The notes under the pieces are model-generated. The model ran no database searches, was not told the DNA's origin, and worked only from the letters and a program-made list of their open reading frames with translations. Made by a program: the position numbers and the translations under genes. DNA of 43,926 nt from Prevotella sp. Its GTDB lineage: Bacteria; Bacteroidota; Bacteroidia; Bacteroidales; Bacteroidaceae. Below are positions 35,502-43,015 of this stretch, piece by piece; positions within the stretch are counted from its first letter, which is position 1, and every line of letters begins with the position of its first letter. The DNA lies in contig JAFUZD010000069.1 in NCBI GenBank assembly GCA_017476785.1, forward strand, positions 66,028 through 109,953. The letters are read 5' to 3'.

Positions 35502-36599
35502 TTAAGGTTTATGCGCGATTTTTAGCCAGCAGATGGCGGGATAATGGTCACTGAAGTCTATTTCATTATCTATCTTGCAGTTATAGGGCTTGATGTCTGG
35601 CGAGCAGAAAATATGGTCGATTCTGAAATTGAATCCTTTGCGGTTATAGGACAGTCCGGCTCCGCGTCCGGCGGCGGCAAAGCAGTCGGTCAGCCCCTGT
35701 GCGATGCGGTAGCGGGCATAGGAGAGGGGCGTGTCGTTGAAGTCGCCGCACACCAGCATCGGATAGTGGCTGTGGGCTTCGATGTAGCGGTGCACGGCAT
35801 CGGCCTGCCGTGCACGTATCTGGGCGTTCTCGGCCAGCTTGGTGAGCAGTCGCTTCGACTCGATGCGTGCCGTGTCGCGCCCCATCTCGCCCTTCAGCAT
35901 CTCCTTATACAGCTTGCGGTCGCTCACGGAGAGATGGTTGCTCTCCAGATGGTTGTTGATGACGATGAGCGTGTCGCCGTTGCCGATGTCGAGGAAGTAG
36001 GCCACACTGCCGTTGGCCAGCGACTCGTATTCGATGCGCTCGCGGCGCAGGATAGGGAAGCGCGTGTGGATACCCACGCCGTTGAAGGTCTTGGACTTGG
36101 AGCGGTTGATGCGGATGGTGTCGTTATAGGGGAACACTTTCTCGTAGAACTGCATCGTGCGCCGCCACGTGTCGCAGTCTTCCTGCAGGCATACGATGTC
36201 GGGCTGTTCGTCTTTCAGGTAACCGAGAATCTGCTCGAAGGCGTCCTTATAGCGCGGGTCGCCGGTGTACTGCTCCACGTTGTAGCTGATGAGTTTGACG
36301 GCATCGGGCGGTGCTTCTCTCGGTAGGTTGAGCGGTATATATATAGAAATAGGTACGTAGGCCAGCAGATAGCCGCCGATGGGAATCCACATCTTATTCC
36401 ACTTGAATACAATCCAGAAGAACAGGAAGGCGAGATTGATGAGCAGGAAGACGGGGAAAATCATTCCGGCACAGGCCAGATAGGGGTGGTCCAGCGGGTG
36501 GAGCCGGTAGGAAAACCCCGCAGCCAGCATAATGAGTACCGTGGCGATGTTGGCCCCGGCAATCATCTGGATAGTCAGTTTCTTGAGTTGCTTAATCAT
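35502..36599 (-). CDS. Endonuclease/exonuclease/phosphatase (EEP) family membrane protein
   Basis: 365 residues: three N-terminal hydrophobic segments (about 10-100) and an EEP domain (about 105-360) with LISYNVEQYTG, DIVCLQEDCDTW (catalytic Glu), VCGDFNDTPLSYAR, FRIDHIFCS and SDHYPAICWLK. All metal-site residues of the family appear present. The orientation suggests an extracytoplasmic phosphatase or nuclease domain; substrate unknown. Its ATG overlaps the rhomboid stop by 4 bp (ATGA), so the two are translationally coupled. Confidence 0.9.
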   Translation of the reverse strand: MIKQLKKLTIQMIAGANIATVLIMLAAGFSYRLHPLDHPYLACAGMIFPVFLLINLAFLFFWIVFKWNKMWIPIGGYLLAYVPISIYIPLNLPREAPPDAVKLISYNVEQYTGDPRYKDAFEQILGYLKDEQPDIVCLQEDCDTWRRTMQFYEKVFPYNDTIRINRSKSKTFNGVGIHTRFPILRRERIEYESLANGSVAYFLDIGNGDTLIVINNHLESNHLSVSDRKLYKEMLKGEMGRDTARIESKRLLTKLAENAQIRARQADAVHRYIEAHSHYPMLVCGDFNDTPLSYARYRIAQGLTDCFAAAGRGAGLSYNRKGFNFRIDHIFCSPDIKPYNCKIDNEIDFSDHYPAICWLKIAHKP

Positions 36600-37516
36600 T
36601 GCTTGCTCTGGTCGAAGAGCCGTTTCTTCTCCTCTTTCGTCAGGCTGTCGTAGCCGCTCTTGCGTATCTTGTCGAGTATGGCGTCTATCTCTTCTTGGTT
36701 CTTGCGCTTGCGGGCGTTATACTCGGCGTCGGTCTCGCGGCGCGGGTCGGTGTGCGGGGGCTGCTGGCGGGTGTTCTTGCGCTGGTCGAAGCTGCGTTTC
36801 AGATTGTCGAAGAACTCCTGCCCGCGGCTACGGCCGAAGTTGGCATTGCTGCCCGGATGGCTGTTCCAGTAGCGTATCATCAGGAAGCCGAAGAGCATTC
36901 CGCCCAGATGCGCCGTGTGAGCCACGCCGTCGCCCGGTCCCTGCAGTGCCGAGAACAGCTCGATGGCGATGTAGCCCACCACCAGCCACTTGGCCTTAAT
37001 GGGGAAGGGGAAGGGAATGATGAACAGCCGCTCGTTGGGGAATATCATACCGAAGGCCAGCAGGATGGCATAGATGGAACCCGAGGCACCAATGGTAGTC
37101 CACGTGTTGAGTGCTTCGCCATACTGCCTGCCCAGCTGTATTATCTGTCCGAGGCCAATCTCTACCGCTTGGTTCACCGAGGTATAGAACGACACAAACT
37201 GGGCAATCTCCTGTATCAGACCGGCTCCGATGCCACACGAAATGTAATAAAAAAGGAATTTGCGCGGTCCCCATACCCGTTCGATGACCTGACCGAACAT
37301 CCACAGGCCGAACATATTGAAAAACAGATGCGTGAATCCGCCGTGCAGGAACAGATACGTGACAAACTGGTAGAGGTGGAAGTCGTTGGCAAGAAAGAAG
37401 TGGAGGCCGCCGATGGCGTTGAGGTCGAAGCCCCGAAGCTCCAGCACCCATCCGGCCAGAAATGCCAATACATTGATGATAAGCAGATTCTTGGTGATGT
37501 TCGGCAGATTATACAT
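36596..37516 (-). CDS. Rhomboid family intramembrane serine protease
   Basis: 306 residues with six to seven membrane segments. The catalytic dyad is visible: GASGS with Ser145 and AHLGG with His203, plus HxxxN (FTHLFFNMFG) near 63-67. The C-terminal soluble tail (about 220-306) is highly charged. Rhomboids cut membrane-protein substrates within the bilayer. Coupled to the EEP gene. Promoter TAATTTTG at 37570-37577. Confidence 0.93.
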   Translation of the reverse strand: MYNLPNITKNLLIINVLAFLAGWVLELRGFDLNAIGGLHFFLANDFHLYQFVTYLFLHGGFTHLFFNMFGLWMFGQVIERVWGPRKFLFYYISCGIGAGLIQEIAQFVSFYTSVNQAVEIGLGQIIQLGRQYGEALNTWTTIGASGSIYAILLAFGMIFPNERLFIIPFPFPIKAKWLVVGYIAIELFSALQGPGDGVAHTAHLGGMLFGFLMIRYWNSHPGSNANFGRSRGQEFFDNLKRSFDQRKNTRQQPPHTDPRRETDAEYNARKRKNQEEIDAILDKIRKSGYDSLTKEEKKRLFDQSKQ

Positions 37517-37569
37517 TGTCGGTTATTCTCTTGTTTGTTGATTTATAAGTGATCACGCTTTTAGTGCCG

Positions 37570-37577
37570 CAAAATTA
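37570..37577 (-). promoter_or_regulatory. -7 box TAATTTTG of the rhomboid/EEP pair
   Basis: TAATTTTG on the minus strand, 53 bp before the rhomboid ATG. Confidence 0.6.
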
Positions 37578-37659
37578 CGAAAAATATCTGTTTTCGGGCA
37601 TAAAAACGGCATTCTATCAACTATTTTTCAGTTAAAATCTCACTTTTTTCATTTTTTTG

Positions 37660-37690
37660 TTTGTTTTCTGAATTGTTTGCCCTATATTTG
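37660..37690 (+). promoter_or_regulatory. Promoter of the HU gene
   Basis: TTTG at 37660-37663, 19 bp, then TATATTTG at 37683-37690: a full consensus promoter in a very AT-rich stretch, 52 bp before the ATG. Confidence 0.8.
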
Positions 37691-37742
37691 CGAAAGAAAT
37701 TGACTTAAACTATTAATAATTCATTTAAATAACTTCAAGATT

Positions 37743-38018
37743 ATGAACAAGACAGAATTGATTGAGAAGATTGCAGCCGGTGCAGGTCTGACCAAAGTGG
37801 ATGCCAAGAAGGCTCTTGACGCTACCGTAGCAGCTATTAAGGACGCTCTCGTAGCAGGTGACAAGGTTCAGCTCGTAGGTTTCGGCACGTTCGCCGTTAA
37901 CGAGAAGCCCGCCCGCGAGGGTATCAACCCCCGTTCTAAGGAGAAGATTACGATCGCTGCTAAGAAGGTGGCTAAGTTCAAGGCTGGTGCAGAGCTGGCA
38001 GAGGCTGTGAACAAATAA
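37743..38018 (+). CDS. HU family DNA-binding protein
   Basis: 91 residues with the complete HU/IHF fold: helical N-terminus MNKTELIEKIA, DAKKALDATVAAI, the beta-arm base VQLVGFGTFAV and the DNA-contact arm REGINPRSKEKITI with the canonical Pro. It binds and bends DNA in the nucleoid. Codon use is that of a highly expressed gene. Strong promoter and 15-bp terminator stem; monocistronic. Confidence 0.97.
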   Translation: MNKTELIEKIAAGAGLTKVDAKKALDATVAAIKDALVAGDKVQLVGFGTFAVNEKPAREGINPRSKEKITIAAKKVAKFKAGAELAEAVNK

Positions 38019-38042
38019 TTTTGTAAAGATTTTGTTAAGCAG

Positions 38043-38082
38043 ATAAGGGCTTCCTCCAAGCGGAGGAAGCCCTTATTCTTTG
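38043..38082 (+). terminator. Terminator of the HU gene
   Basis: ATAAGGGCTTCCTCC and its perfect 15-bp complement (38062-38076) enclose AAGC and are followed by TCTTT. Confidence 0.9.
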
Positions 38083-38102
38083 TGGCCTTTCAGTGACGGG
38101 CA

Positions 38103-38903
38103 TCAGGGCTGTTTGCCGATGTAGGCAAGAATACCGCCGTCTACGTAGAGCACGTGGCCGTTCACTGCGTCTGAAGCGTGCGAAGCGAGGAACACGGCAG
38201 GACCGCCCAGCTCCTCGGGCTCCAGCCAGCGGCCGGCGGGTGTCTTGGCACAGATGAACGAGTCGAACGGGTGGCGGCTGCCGTCGGGCTGGCGCTCGCG
38301 CAGCGGAGCCGTCTGGGGCGTAGCGATGTAGCCCGGGCCGATGCCGTTACACTGGATGTTATACTCGCCATACTCCGAGCAGATGTTGCGTGTCAGCATC
38401 TTCAGTCCGCCCTTAGCGGCTGCATAGGCACTCACGGTCTCGCGTCCCAGCTCGCTCATCATCGAGCAGATGTTGATGATCTTGCCTTCGCGGCGCTCCA
38501 TCATCTCAGGCAGCAGGGCCGACGAGACGATAAACGGTCCCACGAGGTCGATGTCGATGACCTGCTGGAACTCGGCGCGCTTCATCTCGTGCATCGGGAT
38601 GCGCTTGATGATTCCGGCGTTGTTCACGAGGATGTCTATCTGGCCCACTTCGCGGTGAATCTGCTCCACCAGTGCCTTCACGTCGTCCTCCTTCGTCACG
38701 TCGCACACGTAGCCTTTCACGTTCTCGATGCCGGCCTCGCGATAGTTGGCCAGTCCGCGTTCCAGTGCGGCCTCGTTGATGTCGTTGAAGATAATGTTCT
38801 TGATACCGGCTGCCACGAAAGCCTTCGCAATGTTGAAGCCGATGCCGTAAGATGCGCCCGTAATCCAAGCGTTCTTACCTTCGAGTGAAAATAGATTTGC
38901 CAT
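38103..38903 (-). CDS. kduD: SDR dehydrogenase, 2-dehydro-3-deoxy-D-gluconate 5-dehydrogenase-like
   Basis: 267 residues from ATG 38903; a longer frame to 39011 runs through a repeat and is rejected. Classical short-chain dehydrogenase: TGASYGIG nucleotide site, NNAG, catalytic Ser in NICSMM and Tyr-Lys in SAYAAAKGG. Bacteroidales orthologues are often labelled gluconate 5-dehydrogenase, but the adjacent kduI makes the KduD step (5-keto to 2-keto-3-deoxygluconate in uronate/pectin breakdown) the better reading. Separated from kduI by 149 bp that contain a 123-bp inverted-repeat element; probably still one message. Confidence 0.9.
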   Translation of the reverse strand: MANLFSLEGKNAWITGASYGIGFNIAKAFVAAGIKNIIFNDINEAALERGLANYREAGIENVKGYVCDVTKEDDVKALVEQIHREVGQIDILVNNAGIIKRIPMHEMKRAEFQQVIDIDLVGPFIVSSALLPEMMERREGKIINICSMMSELGRETVSAYAAAKGGLKMLTRNICSEYGEYNIQCNGIGPGYIATPQTAPLRERQPDGSRHPFDSFICAKTPAGRWLEPEELGGPAVFLASHASDAVNGHVLYVDGGILAYIGKQP

Positions 38904-38921
38904 TGTTTTGCTTTTGTTTCT

Positions 38922-39044
38922 GCCCCCTAAGTTAGGGGGGTGGGGGTCTGAACGCCCCCAGTTCTTAAAATTATTATGATGTATGTGATTGCTATTTGTT
39001 CTGAGAGCCATTGTTCAGACCCCCATCCCCCTAACTTAGGGGGC
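38922..39044. repeat. MITE-like 123-bp element between kduI and kduD
   Basis: Arms 38922-38953 and 39013-39044 are 32-bp inverted repeats with one mismatch. Each arm is the hairpin CCCCCTAAGTTAGGGGG (outer) plus TGGGGGTCTGAAC (inner), the same hairpin-plus-G-run plan as the copies near malY and kor though different in sequence. The 59-bp centre is AT-rich and non-coding. It ends 18 bp before the kduD ATG. No target duplication is evident. Confidence 0.8.
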
Positions 39045-39052
39045 TTGTAAAC

Positions 39053-39895
39053 TCAACGAAGCTCCGTAATCTTCGAGAAGTCCTGATCGCCGTAGTCAAG
39101 ATTCTCGCCGCCCATACCCCAGATGAAGGTATAGTTGTGCGTGGCGGCAGCCGAGTGGATGCTCCATTCGGGCGACAGCACGGCTTGGTCGCCGCGCATC
39201 CAGATGTGGCGCGTCTCGTCCACCTCACCCATAAAGTGGCACACGGCCTGATCCTCCGGCACCTCAAAGTAGAAGTAAGCCTCCATACGGCGCGAGTGCA
39301 CGTGCGCCGGCATCGTGTTCCATACCGAGCCCGTGGCCAGCTCCGTCATACCCATCTGCAGCTGGCACGTGGGCAGCACCTGATTCACCAGCATCTTGTT
39401 GATGTCGCGCTCGTTGCTCATCTCCAGCGAACCCATATGCGCCACCACGGCATCCTGCTTCGTCACCTTCTTCGAAGGATAGGCCGTGTGGGCCGTCGTA
39501 GAGTTGAAGTAGAACTTGGCCGGCTTCTGCGGATCGGCCGAGACGAAGACGACGTCGCGGTCGCCGCGTCCGATGTAGAGGGCCTCCTTATAGTCGAGTG
39601 CAAACACCTCGTCGCCCACTTTGATGCAGCCAGCACCGCCCACGTTGAATACGCCAATCTCACGGCGTGTGGTGAAGTAGTCGGCTTTCAGCGGGTCGAT
39701 GGCCTCGAGCCGCAGCTCCTCGTTCACGGGCATTGCTCCGCCCACCACCATACGGTCGTACATCGAGTAGACCATATTCACTTCGTCCTCGGCAAACACA
39801 CGCTCTATCAAGAAGTCGCGGCGGATGCGCTTGGTGTCATACTGCTTAGCGTCCTCGGGATGGGCCGCATAGCGAATCTCGTAATTAGTCTTCAT
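39053..39895 (-). CDS. kduI: 5-dehydro-4-deoxy-D-glucuronate isomerase
   Basis: 280 residues matching KduI over full length: YEIRYAAHPEDAKQYDTKRIRRDFLIE at the start (about 4-30), YIGRGDRDVVF, the metal site PAHVHSRRMEAYFYF (His/His/Glu) and SIHSAAATHNYTFIWGMGGEN (His). It converts 5-keto-4-deoxyuronate to 2,5-diketo-3-deoxygluconate in cytoplasmic breakdown of pectin-type or glycosaminoglycan uronates; KduD acts next. Promoter TATTTTTG at 39940-39947. Confidence 0.96.
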   Translation of the reverse strand: MKTNYEIRYAAHPEDAKQYDTKRIRRDFLIERVFAEDEVNMVYSMYDRMVVGGAMPVNEELRLEAIDPLKADYFTTRREIGVFNVGGAGCIKVGDEVFALDYKEALYIGRGDRDVVFVSADPQKPAKFYFNSTTAHTAYPSKKVTKQDAVVAHMGSLEMSNERDINKMLVNQVLPTCQLQMGMTELATGSVWNTMPAHVHSRRMEAYFYFEVPEDQAVCHFMGEVDETRHIWMRGDQAVLSPEWSIHSAAATHNYTFIWGMGGENLDYGDQDFSKITELR

Positions 39896-39939
39896 CGTTA
39901 CTTTTTTGTATTAATATTGTTTTAGTCTGATTGTTTCTG

Positions 39940-39947
39940 CAAAAATA
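39940..39947 (-). promoter_or_regulatory. -7 box TATTTTTG of kduI-kduD
   Basis: TATTTTTG on the minus strand, 44 bp before the kduI ATG. Confidence 0.6.
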
Positions 39948-40078
39948 CAAAAAAAATCCGTATCCCTGCATATTACTCCTACGATTTAAACTTGATTAAT
40001 ACTTTCCCTGTCAGCAATTCAAATGGAATTACTTTGTTGAGAGGAGGGGAGAAAGGGCGTGAAAGTGAGCGTGGCATA

Positions 40079-40113
40079 AAAAATCCCCGCCGCGACATTG
40101 CGTCGCGGCGGGG
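40079..40113 (-). terminator. Terminator after the small peptide gene
   Basis: CCCCGCCGCGAC (40085-40096) pairs perfectly with 40102-40113; on the minus strand it is followed by T6. It lies 44 bp after the 47-aa gene. Nothing else is seen between 39950 and 40150. Confidence 0.88.
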
Positions 40114-40156
40114 AGGTTGTAAGTGTCATATTCCAGTTTGGCTGGACAGGGAATGT

Positions 40157-40300
40157 TTAGAGGTCCTCCCAGTCTTCACCGTCATCAGCATTATATTTCG
40201 TGCTGAGGTTAATCTGCAGTTTGTCGCCCGATGCGGCGAGTATCTGCCGCGTTTCTATTTTCACCACGTTGGTCGTGGGGGCCATATATGTCTTTTTCAT
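40157..40300 (-). CDS. 47-aa peptide of the Prevotella MKKTY..AP..LAASG type
   Basis: A short gene starting at ATG 40300 and encoding 47 residues: MKKTYMAPTTNVVKIETRQ, then ILAASG, then a polar acidic tail DDGEDWEDL. There is no signal peptide. Short proteins with a basic MKKTY-x-AP start, a hydrophobic middle ending in (L/C)AASG and an Asp/Gly-rich tail recur in Prevotella and Bacteroides, but I know no established function. It lies 40 bp downstream of the surface-protein gene, same strand, and before a strong terminator, so the two probably share a message. Precursor-like layout (leader, small residues, acidic tail) is suggestive only. Confidence 0.72.
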   Translation of the reverse strand: MKKTYMAPTTNVVKIETRQILAASGDKLQINLSTKYNADDGEDWEDL

Positions 40301-40340
40301 TGTTTGTTCGGTTTTAGTAGTTAAACATTTTCATTTCTTC

Positions 40341-42182
40341 TTACTTGATCACATACTTCTTGCCACCTTTGATGTAGATGCCCTTTGTGGGAGCAGTCAC
40401 ACGCTGGCCGGCCAGATTGTAGATGGGAGCATTCTCTGCTTCCACGGCTATAGCCTCGATGCCCGTGGTGCCGTCCTCACCGCCACCGATAATCAGGCGT
40501 GCGGGAGCAGCAGCTACGCCGGTCAGCTGCAGGTAAGCCTTATTGGCAGCCAGATTGTGGGCGGCATCCAGCTCGTAGAAGCCAATCTCGCTTCCGTGCT
40601 TGGCGAAGATGTAGTTGTGGGTCGTTCCGGCAGAAGCAGCAACAGAAGAGGATGTTACATTGGCAACGAGCTTATTGCCCGTTGTGGCGTCAGCCTCGTC
40701 AGTCACCAGAGCGATGGGTACATTATAAGCAGTGTTGCCTTTCACGATGATACCCGTATTGGCAGGAACAATCGTAATCGGTTCCAGTGTTGCCGTTTCG
40801 CCATCCGTTGTTGTAATGATATAGGCTGAAGCGCCACTTCCTGTGAAGTCGAGTGGCACGTTAGTAGAATATGTAGCATAGCCTGCTGCCGATACGGTGA
40901 TGGCCTGTGTAGGACGCTCTGTGTAGAATGCGATTTTGACGGGATAAACAGATTCGTCAGTTCCTACAATGTTAATTGTTGTTTCGCTTGATGAGCAGGA
41001 AAATAGCCCGGAAGACTCGACAGTGTTGCCCCCGTGAGTTATTATTGTAGCAGTCCCTTCTCCTTCTTGTATCTTATAGGTTCTTCCCGAAGTTGTATTT
41101 TGTACAAATACTTCGAAGAACTTAGCGCCTTTTACTGTAACAGACACCGTTCTTCCGTCACCTCCTAAATTGGGGAAATCGCCACTGATGCCACCGTATG
41201 TTTTATTCGTAGCCCAAGTGACAGAGCTATTTGTAGCCAGATAAGCATTAGCTTCAATATTAGCTTTGGTCAGCAGAACCGTCGTAGCCTCCGTTACATC
41301 AAGAACTGTCACAGGAGCTATTATTGTGAACGAAACGTTAATCTCAGTATTATTAATGCCTGCCTCATTTTGGAATGCGCCGGCAGCAACCGTAAGTGTA
41401 TAGTTGCCAACAGCCGTGAGGTCGAGACCAGAGAAAGTCAGCGTGTTACCGCTGGCAACACCGTTAGTCAGATTAGTTTCTGAAGCATCAGGATTTGTTA
41501 GTGTCGCAGCAATGGTAGATGATGCTGTTAGTGCATCGTCAAAAGTCAATGTGATAGACGTTGTTGTATTAAGCACATTCGCTGCTTCATTGGCAGGAAC
41601 TGAAGACAGCAAAACTGGTGCAGTTGTATCGGTGACTTTAGTACGAACTTCAATGGATTGTAAGTCTGCCATCTTACTGTTGAATTGAATTGTTACAGCA
41701 CCGTCAGCTGTTACTACGAATTTCTGCTCTCCAGCGACAGAAGTCACACTTCCTCCGTTTGTCAAAGTTAGCGAACCGTTATAACTTTTTGACTTAATAA
41801 CGACTTCTTGCCCTCCTTTAATAGAAGGCAATTTAACTGCACAGTTGCTATTATTGAAATAAATAAATAGATCATTTTCTTTATAGGAATAGCGAAAAGA
41901 CCCTGCTGATATTGAATTGCCGACTCGGCCAAAAGTCAGTCCTTCTGCAACAGCAATATCTGTACCATCAGAAGCCTCTAATGCGAAATAGGTATTACTT
42001 GCGACCTCATTCGTATTTGAAATTCGGTTATTTTTAGTCTCGTCTTTAAAAAAGGGGTTTTCTTTTAAAGCAGTTAAATCATCATCGGTGAGGGCTGTGA
42101 AATCCCATTTCTTCTCAGTAATCTGCGCACTCACACTCAACGACAATAGCGCGAGCGTTAATAAAGTAAAGATTTTCTTCAT
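40341..42182 (-). CDS. Secreted Ig-like (Big_5-type) surface protein with C-terminal sorting-like tail
   Basis: 613 residues: signal peptide MKKIFTLLTLALLSLSVSAQ; a beta-rich N-terminal region (25-185) ending near IQFNSKMADLQSIEVR; a bacterial Ig-like domain (about 190-290; DTTAPVLLSSVPANEAANV and TSITLTFDDAL); another pectate-lyase-superfamily-like 'plug' stretch (300-410) without catalytic motifs; and a C-terminus IYNLAGQRVTAPTKGIYI ending GGKKYVIK, the common Prevotella export tail. Composition is clearly more AT-rich than the kdu genes. Transcribed from a promoter at 42438-42469 with a leader of about 250 nt. Confidence 0.83.
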   Translation of the reverse strand: MKKIFTLLTLALLSLSVSAQITEKKWDFTALTDDDLTALKENPFFKDETKNNRISNTNEVASNTYFALEASDGTDIAVAEGLTFGRVGNSISAGSFRYSYKENDLFIYFNNSNCAVKLPSIKGGQEVVIKSKSYNGSLTLTNGGSVTSVAGEQKFVVTADGAVTIQFNSKMADLQSIEVRTKVTDTTAPVLLSSVPANEAANVLNTTTSITLTFDDALTASSTIAATLTNPDASETNLTNGVASGNTLTFSGLDLTAVGNYTLTVAAGAFQNEAGINNTEINVSFTIIAPVTVLDVTEATTVLLTKANIEANAYLATNSSVTWATNKTYGGISGDFPNLGGDGRTVSVTVKGAKFFEVFVQNTTSGRTYKIQEGEGTATIITHGGNTVESSGLFSCSSSETTINIVGTDESVYPVKIAFYTERPTQAITVSAAGYATYSTNVPLDFTGSGASAYIITTTDGETATLEPITIVPANTGIIVKGNTAYNVPIALVTDEADATTGNKLVANVTSSSVAASAGTTHNYIFAKHGSEIGFYELDAAHNLAANKAYLQLTGVAAAPARLIIGGGEDGTTGIEAIAVEAENAPIYNLAGQRVTAPTKGIYIKGGKKYVIK

Positions 42183-42469
42183 TTTGGTTTTGTAGTTAAA
42201 TATTAGTAATTAGTAAATAAGCTGTTCGTTCTTGGGGGCTCAGCCGCAGGGGTATGGCGAGGCGACCCGCACGGAGGGGTGCGGGTAGACGCTGTGGGGG
42301 GATGAAAAAGGGCTGAGGGAATGACTGTACGCTATGGGCGCACCGCAACGGGAGCTATCGGGTAAAACCCAATATGATGCCCGTGGGGGGGGTAAAAGTG
42401 CGATAGTCATTTGTTTTGTAGTTATTAGTAGTGGCTGCAAATGTAAGGAAAATCATTGAAACGGCCAAA
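42183..42469 (-). promoter_or_regulatory. Promoter and long leader of the Ig-like surface protein
   Basis: On the minus strand, TTTG (42466-42469), 20 bp, then TACATTTG (42438-42445). The resulting leader of about 245 nt contains a hairpin CCCGCAC-loop-GTGCGGG (about 42269-42290) and several C-runs, but no convincing gene. Confidence 0.65.
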
Positions 42470-42526
42470 TGTTTCCTGAGGAAATTATTTCACAGGCGTT
42501 TGTGCGGCGGCCGGTGGGGCCTACAA

Positions 42527-42559
42527 AAATCCCTCTCTGCTGTGGGCAGAGAGGGATTT
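42527..42559 (-). terminator. Terminator after tRNA-Gln
   Basis: AAATCCCTCTCTGC pairs perfectly with its 14-bp complement around a 5-nt loop; on the minus strand it is followed by TTTTTG. It lies 6 bp past the tRNA 3' end. Confidence 0.9.
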
Positions 42560-42565
42560 GCTGTG

Positions 42566-42636
42566 TTGTCCAAGGCGGATTCGAACCACCACAAACAGAA
42601 CCAAAACCTGTTGTGCTACCATTACACCATTGGACA
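42566..42636 (-). tRNA. tRNA-Gln (anticodon TTG)
   Basis: Minus strand. Acceptor TGTCCAA pairs with TTGGACA, the D-arm holds GGTGTAATGG, the anticodon arm is ACAGG-TTTTGGT-TCTGT with anticodon TTG, and the T-loop is GGTTCGAATCC. CCA is not encoded. 71 nt including the discriminator A. Confidence 0.93.
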
Positions 42637-42655
42637 ATCCCGTTGTTTGCGGATG

Positions 42656-42690
42656 CAAAGGTAAGGAAAATTTGGCGTCCAGCCAAATTT
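42656..42690 (-). promoter_or_regulatory. Promoter of tRNA-Gln overlapping a hairpin
   Basis: On the minus strand TTTG (42684-42687), 20 bp, then TACCTTTG (42656-42663). The -33 element sits in a perfect inverted repeat AAATTTGGC (42668-42676) / GCCAAATTT (42682-42690), a possible operator. Confidence 0.7.
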
Positions 42691-42724
42691 TTTAGAGAGG
42701 ATTTTCTTTTTAGGGGGAGGGGGA

Positions 42725-43015
42725 GGAGTGGAGTTTTTTTTAGGAGTGGAGGAGTGGCAGGAGTGTAGGAGTGTAGACAATAGTTGTTGGCGGTTCTTTT
42801 TTATCTCGTTCTTGGAGGGCTCGGGGCTCGGAGTTCTTGGGAGCTCTCGGAGTTCTCGGGGAGGGGCTCCGAGCTATTGTCTACACTCCTGTCACTCCTC
42901 CACTCCTAAAAGACTCCTGTCACTCCTACACTCCTAAAAGACTCCTGTCACTCCTACACTCCTATCACTCCTACACTCCTTAAAAAACTCCTGTCACTCC
43001 TCCACTCCTAAAAAA
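42725..43015. repeat. Minisatellite block and large inverted repeat next to tyrS
   Basis: The right half (about 42880-43013) is built of 12-25-bp units on the theme CTCCTGTCACTCCTACACTC and CTCCTAAAAGACTC. The left half (about 42738-42783) carries the reverse complement, so GGAGTGTAGACAATAG (42768-42783) mirrors CTATTGTCTACACTCC (42872-42887). Between them lies a GC-rich stretch with repeated CTCGGAGTTCT units. The array ends directly at the tyrS stop codon. No gene is seen in it. Confidence 0.88.

Noticed and set aside
38904-39011. Extended KduD N-terminus
   Set aside because: The extra 36 codons run through an inverted-repeat arm and have no SDR similarity; ATG 38903 gives MANLFSLEGK, the normal family start.
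42240-42440. 66-codon minus-strand frame in the leader of the Ig-like protein
   Set aside because: Its start lies inside the -7 box and its content is proline/serine low complexity.
42880-43013. CRISPR array
   Set aside because: Units are 12-25 bp, vary in length and abut each other without unique spacers; no cas genes are present.
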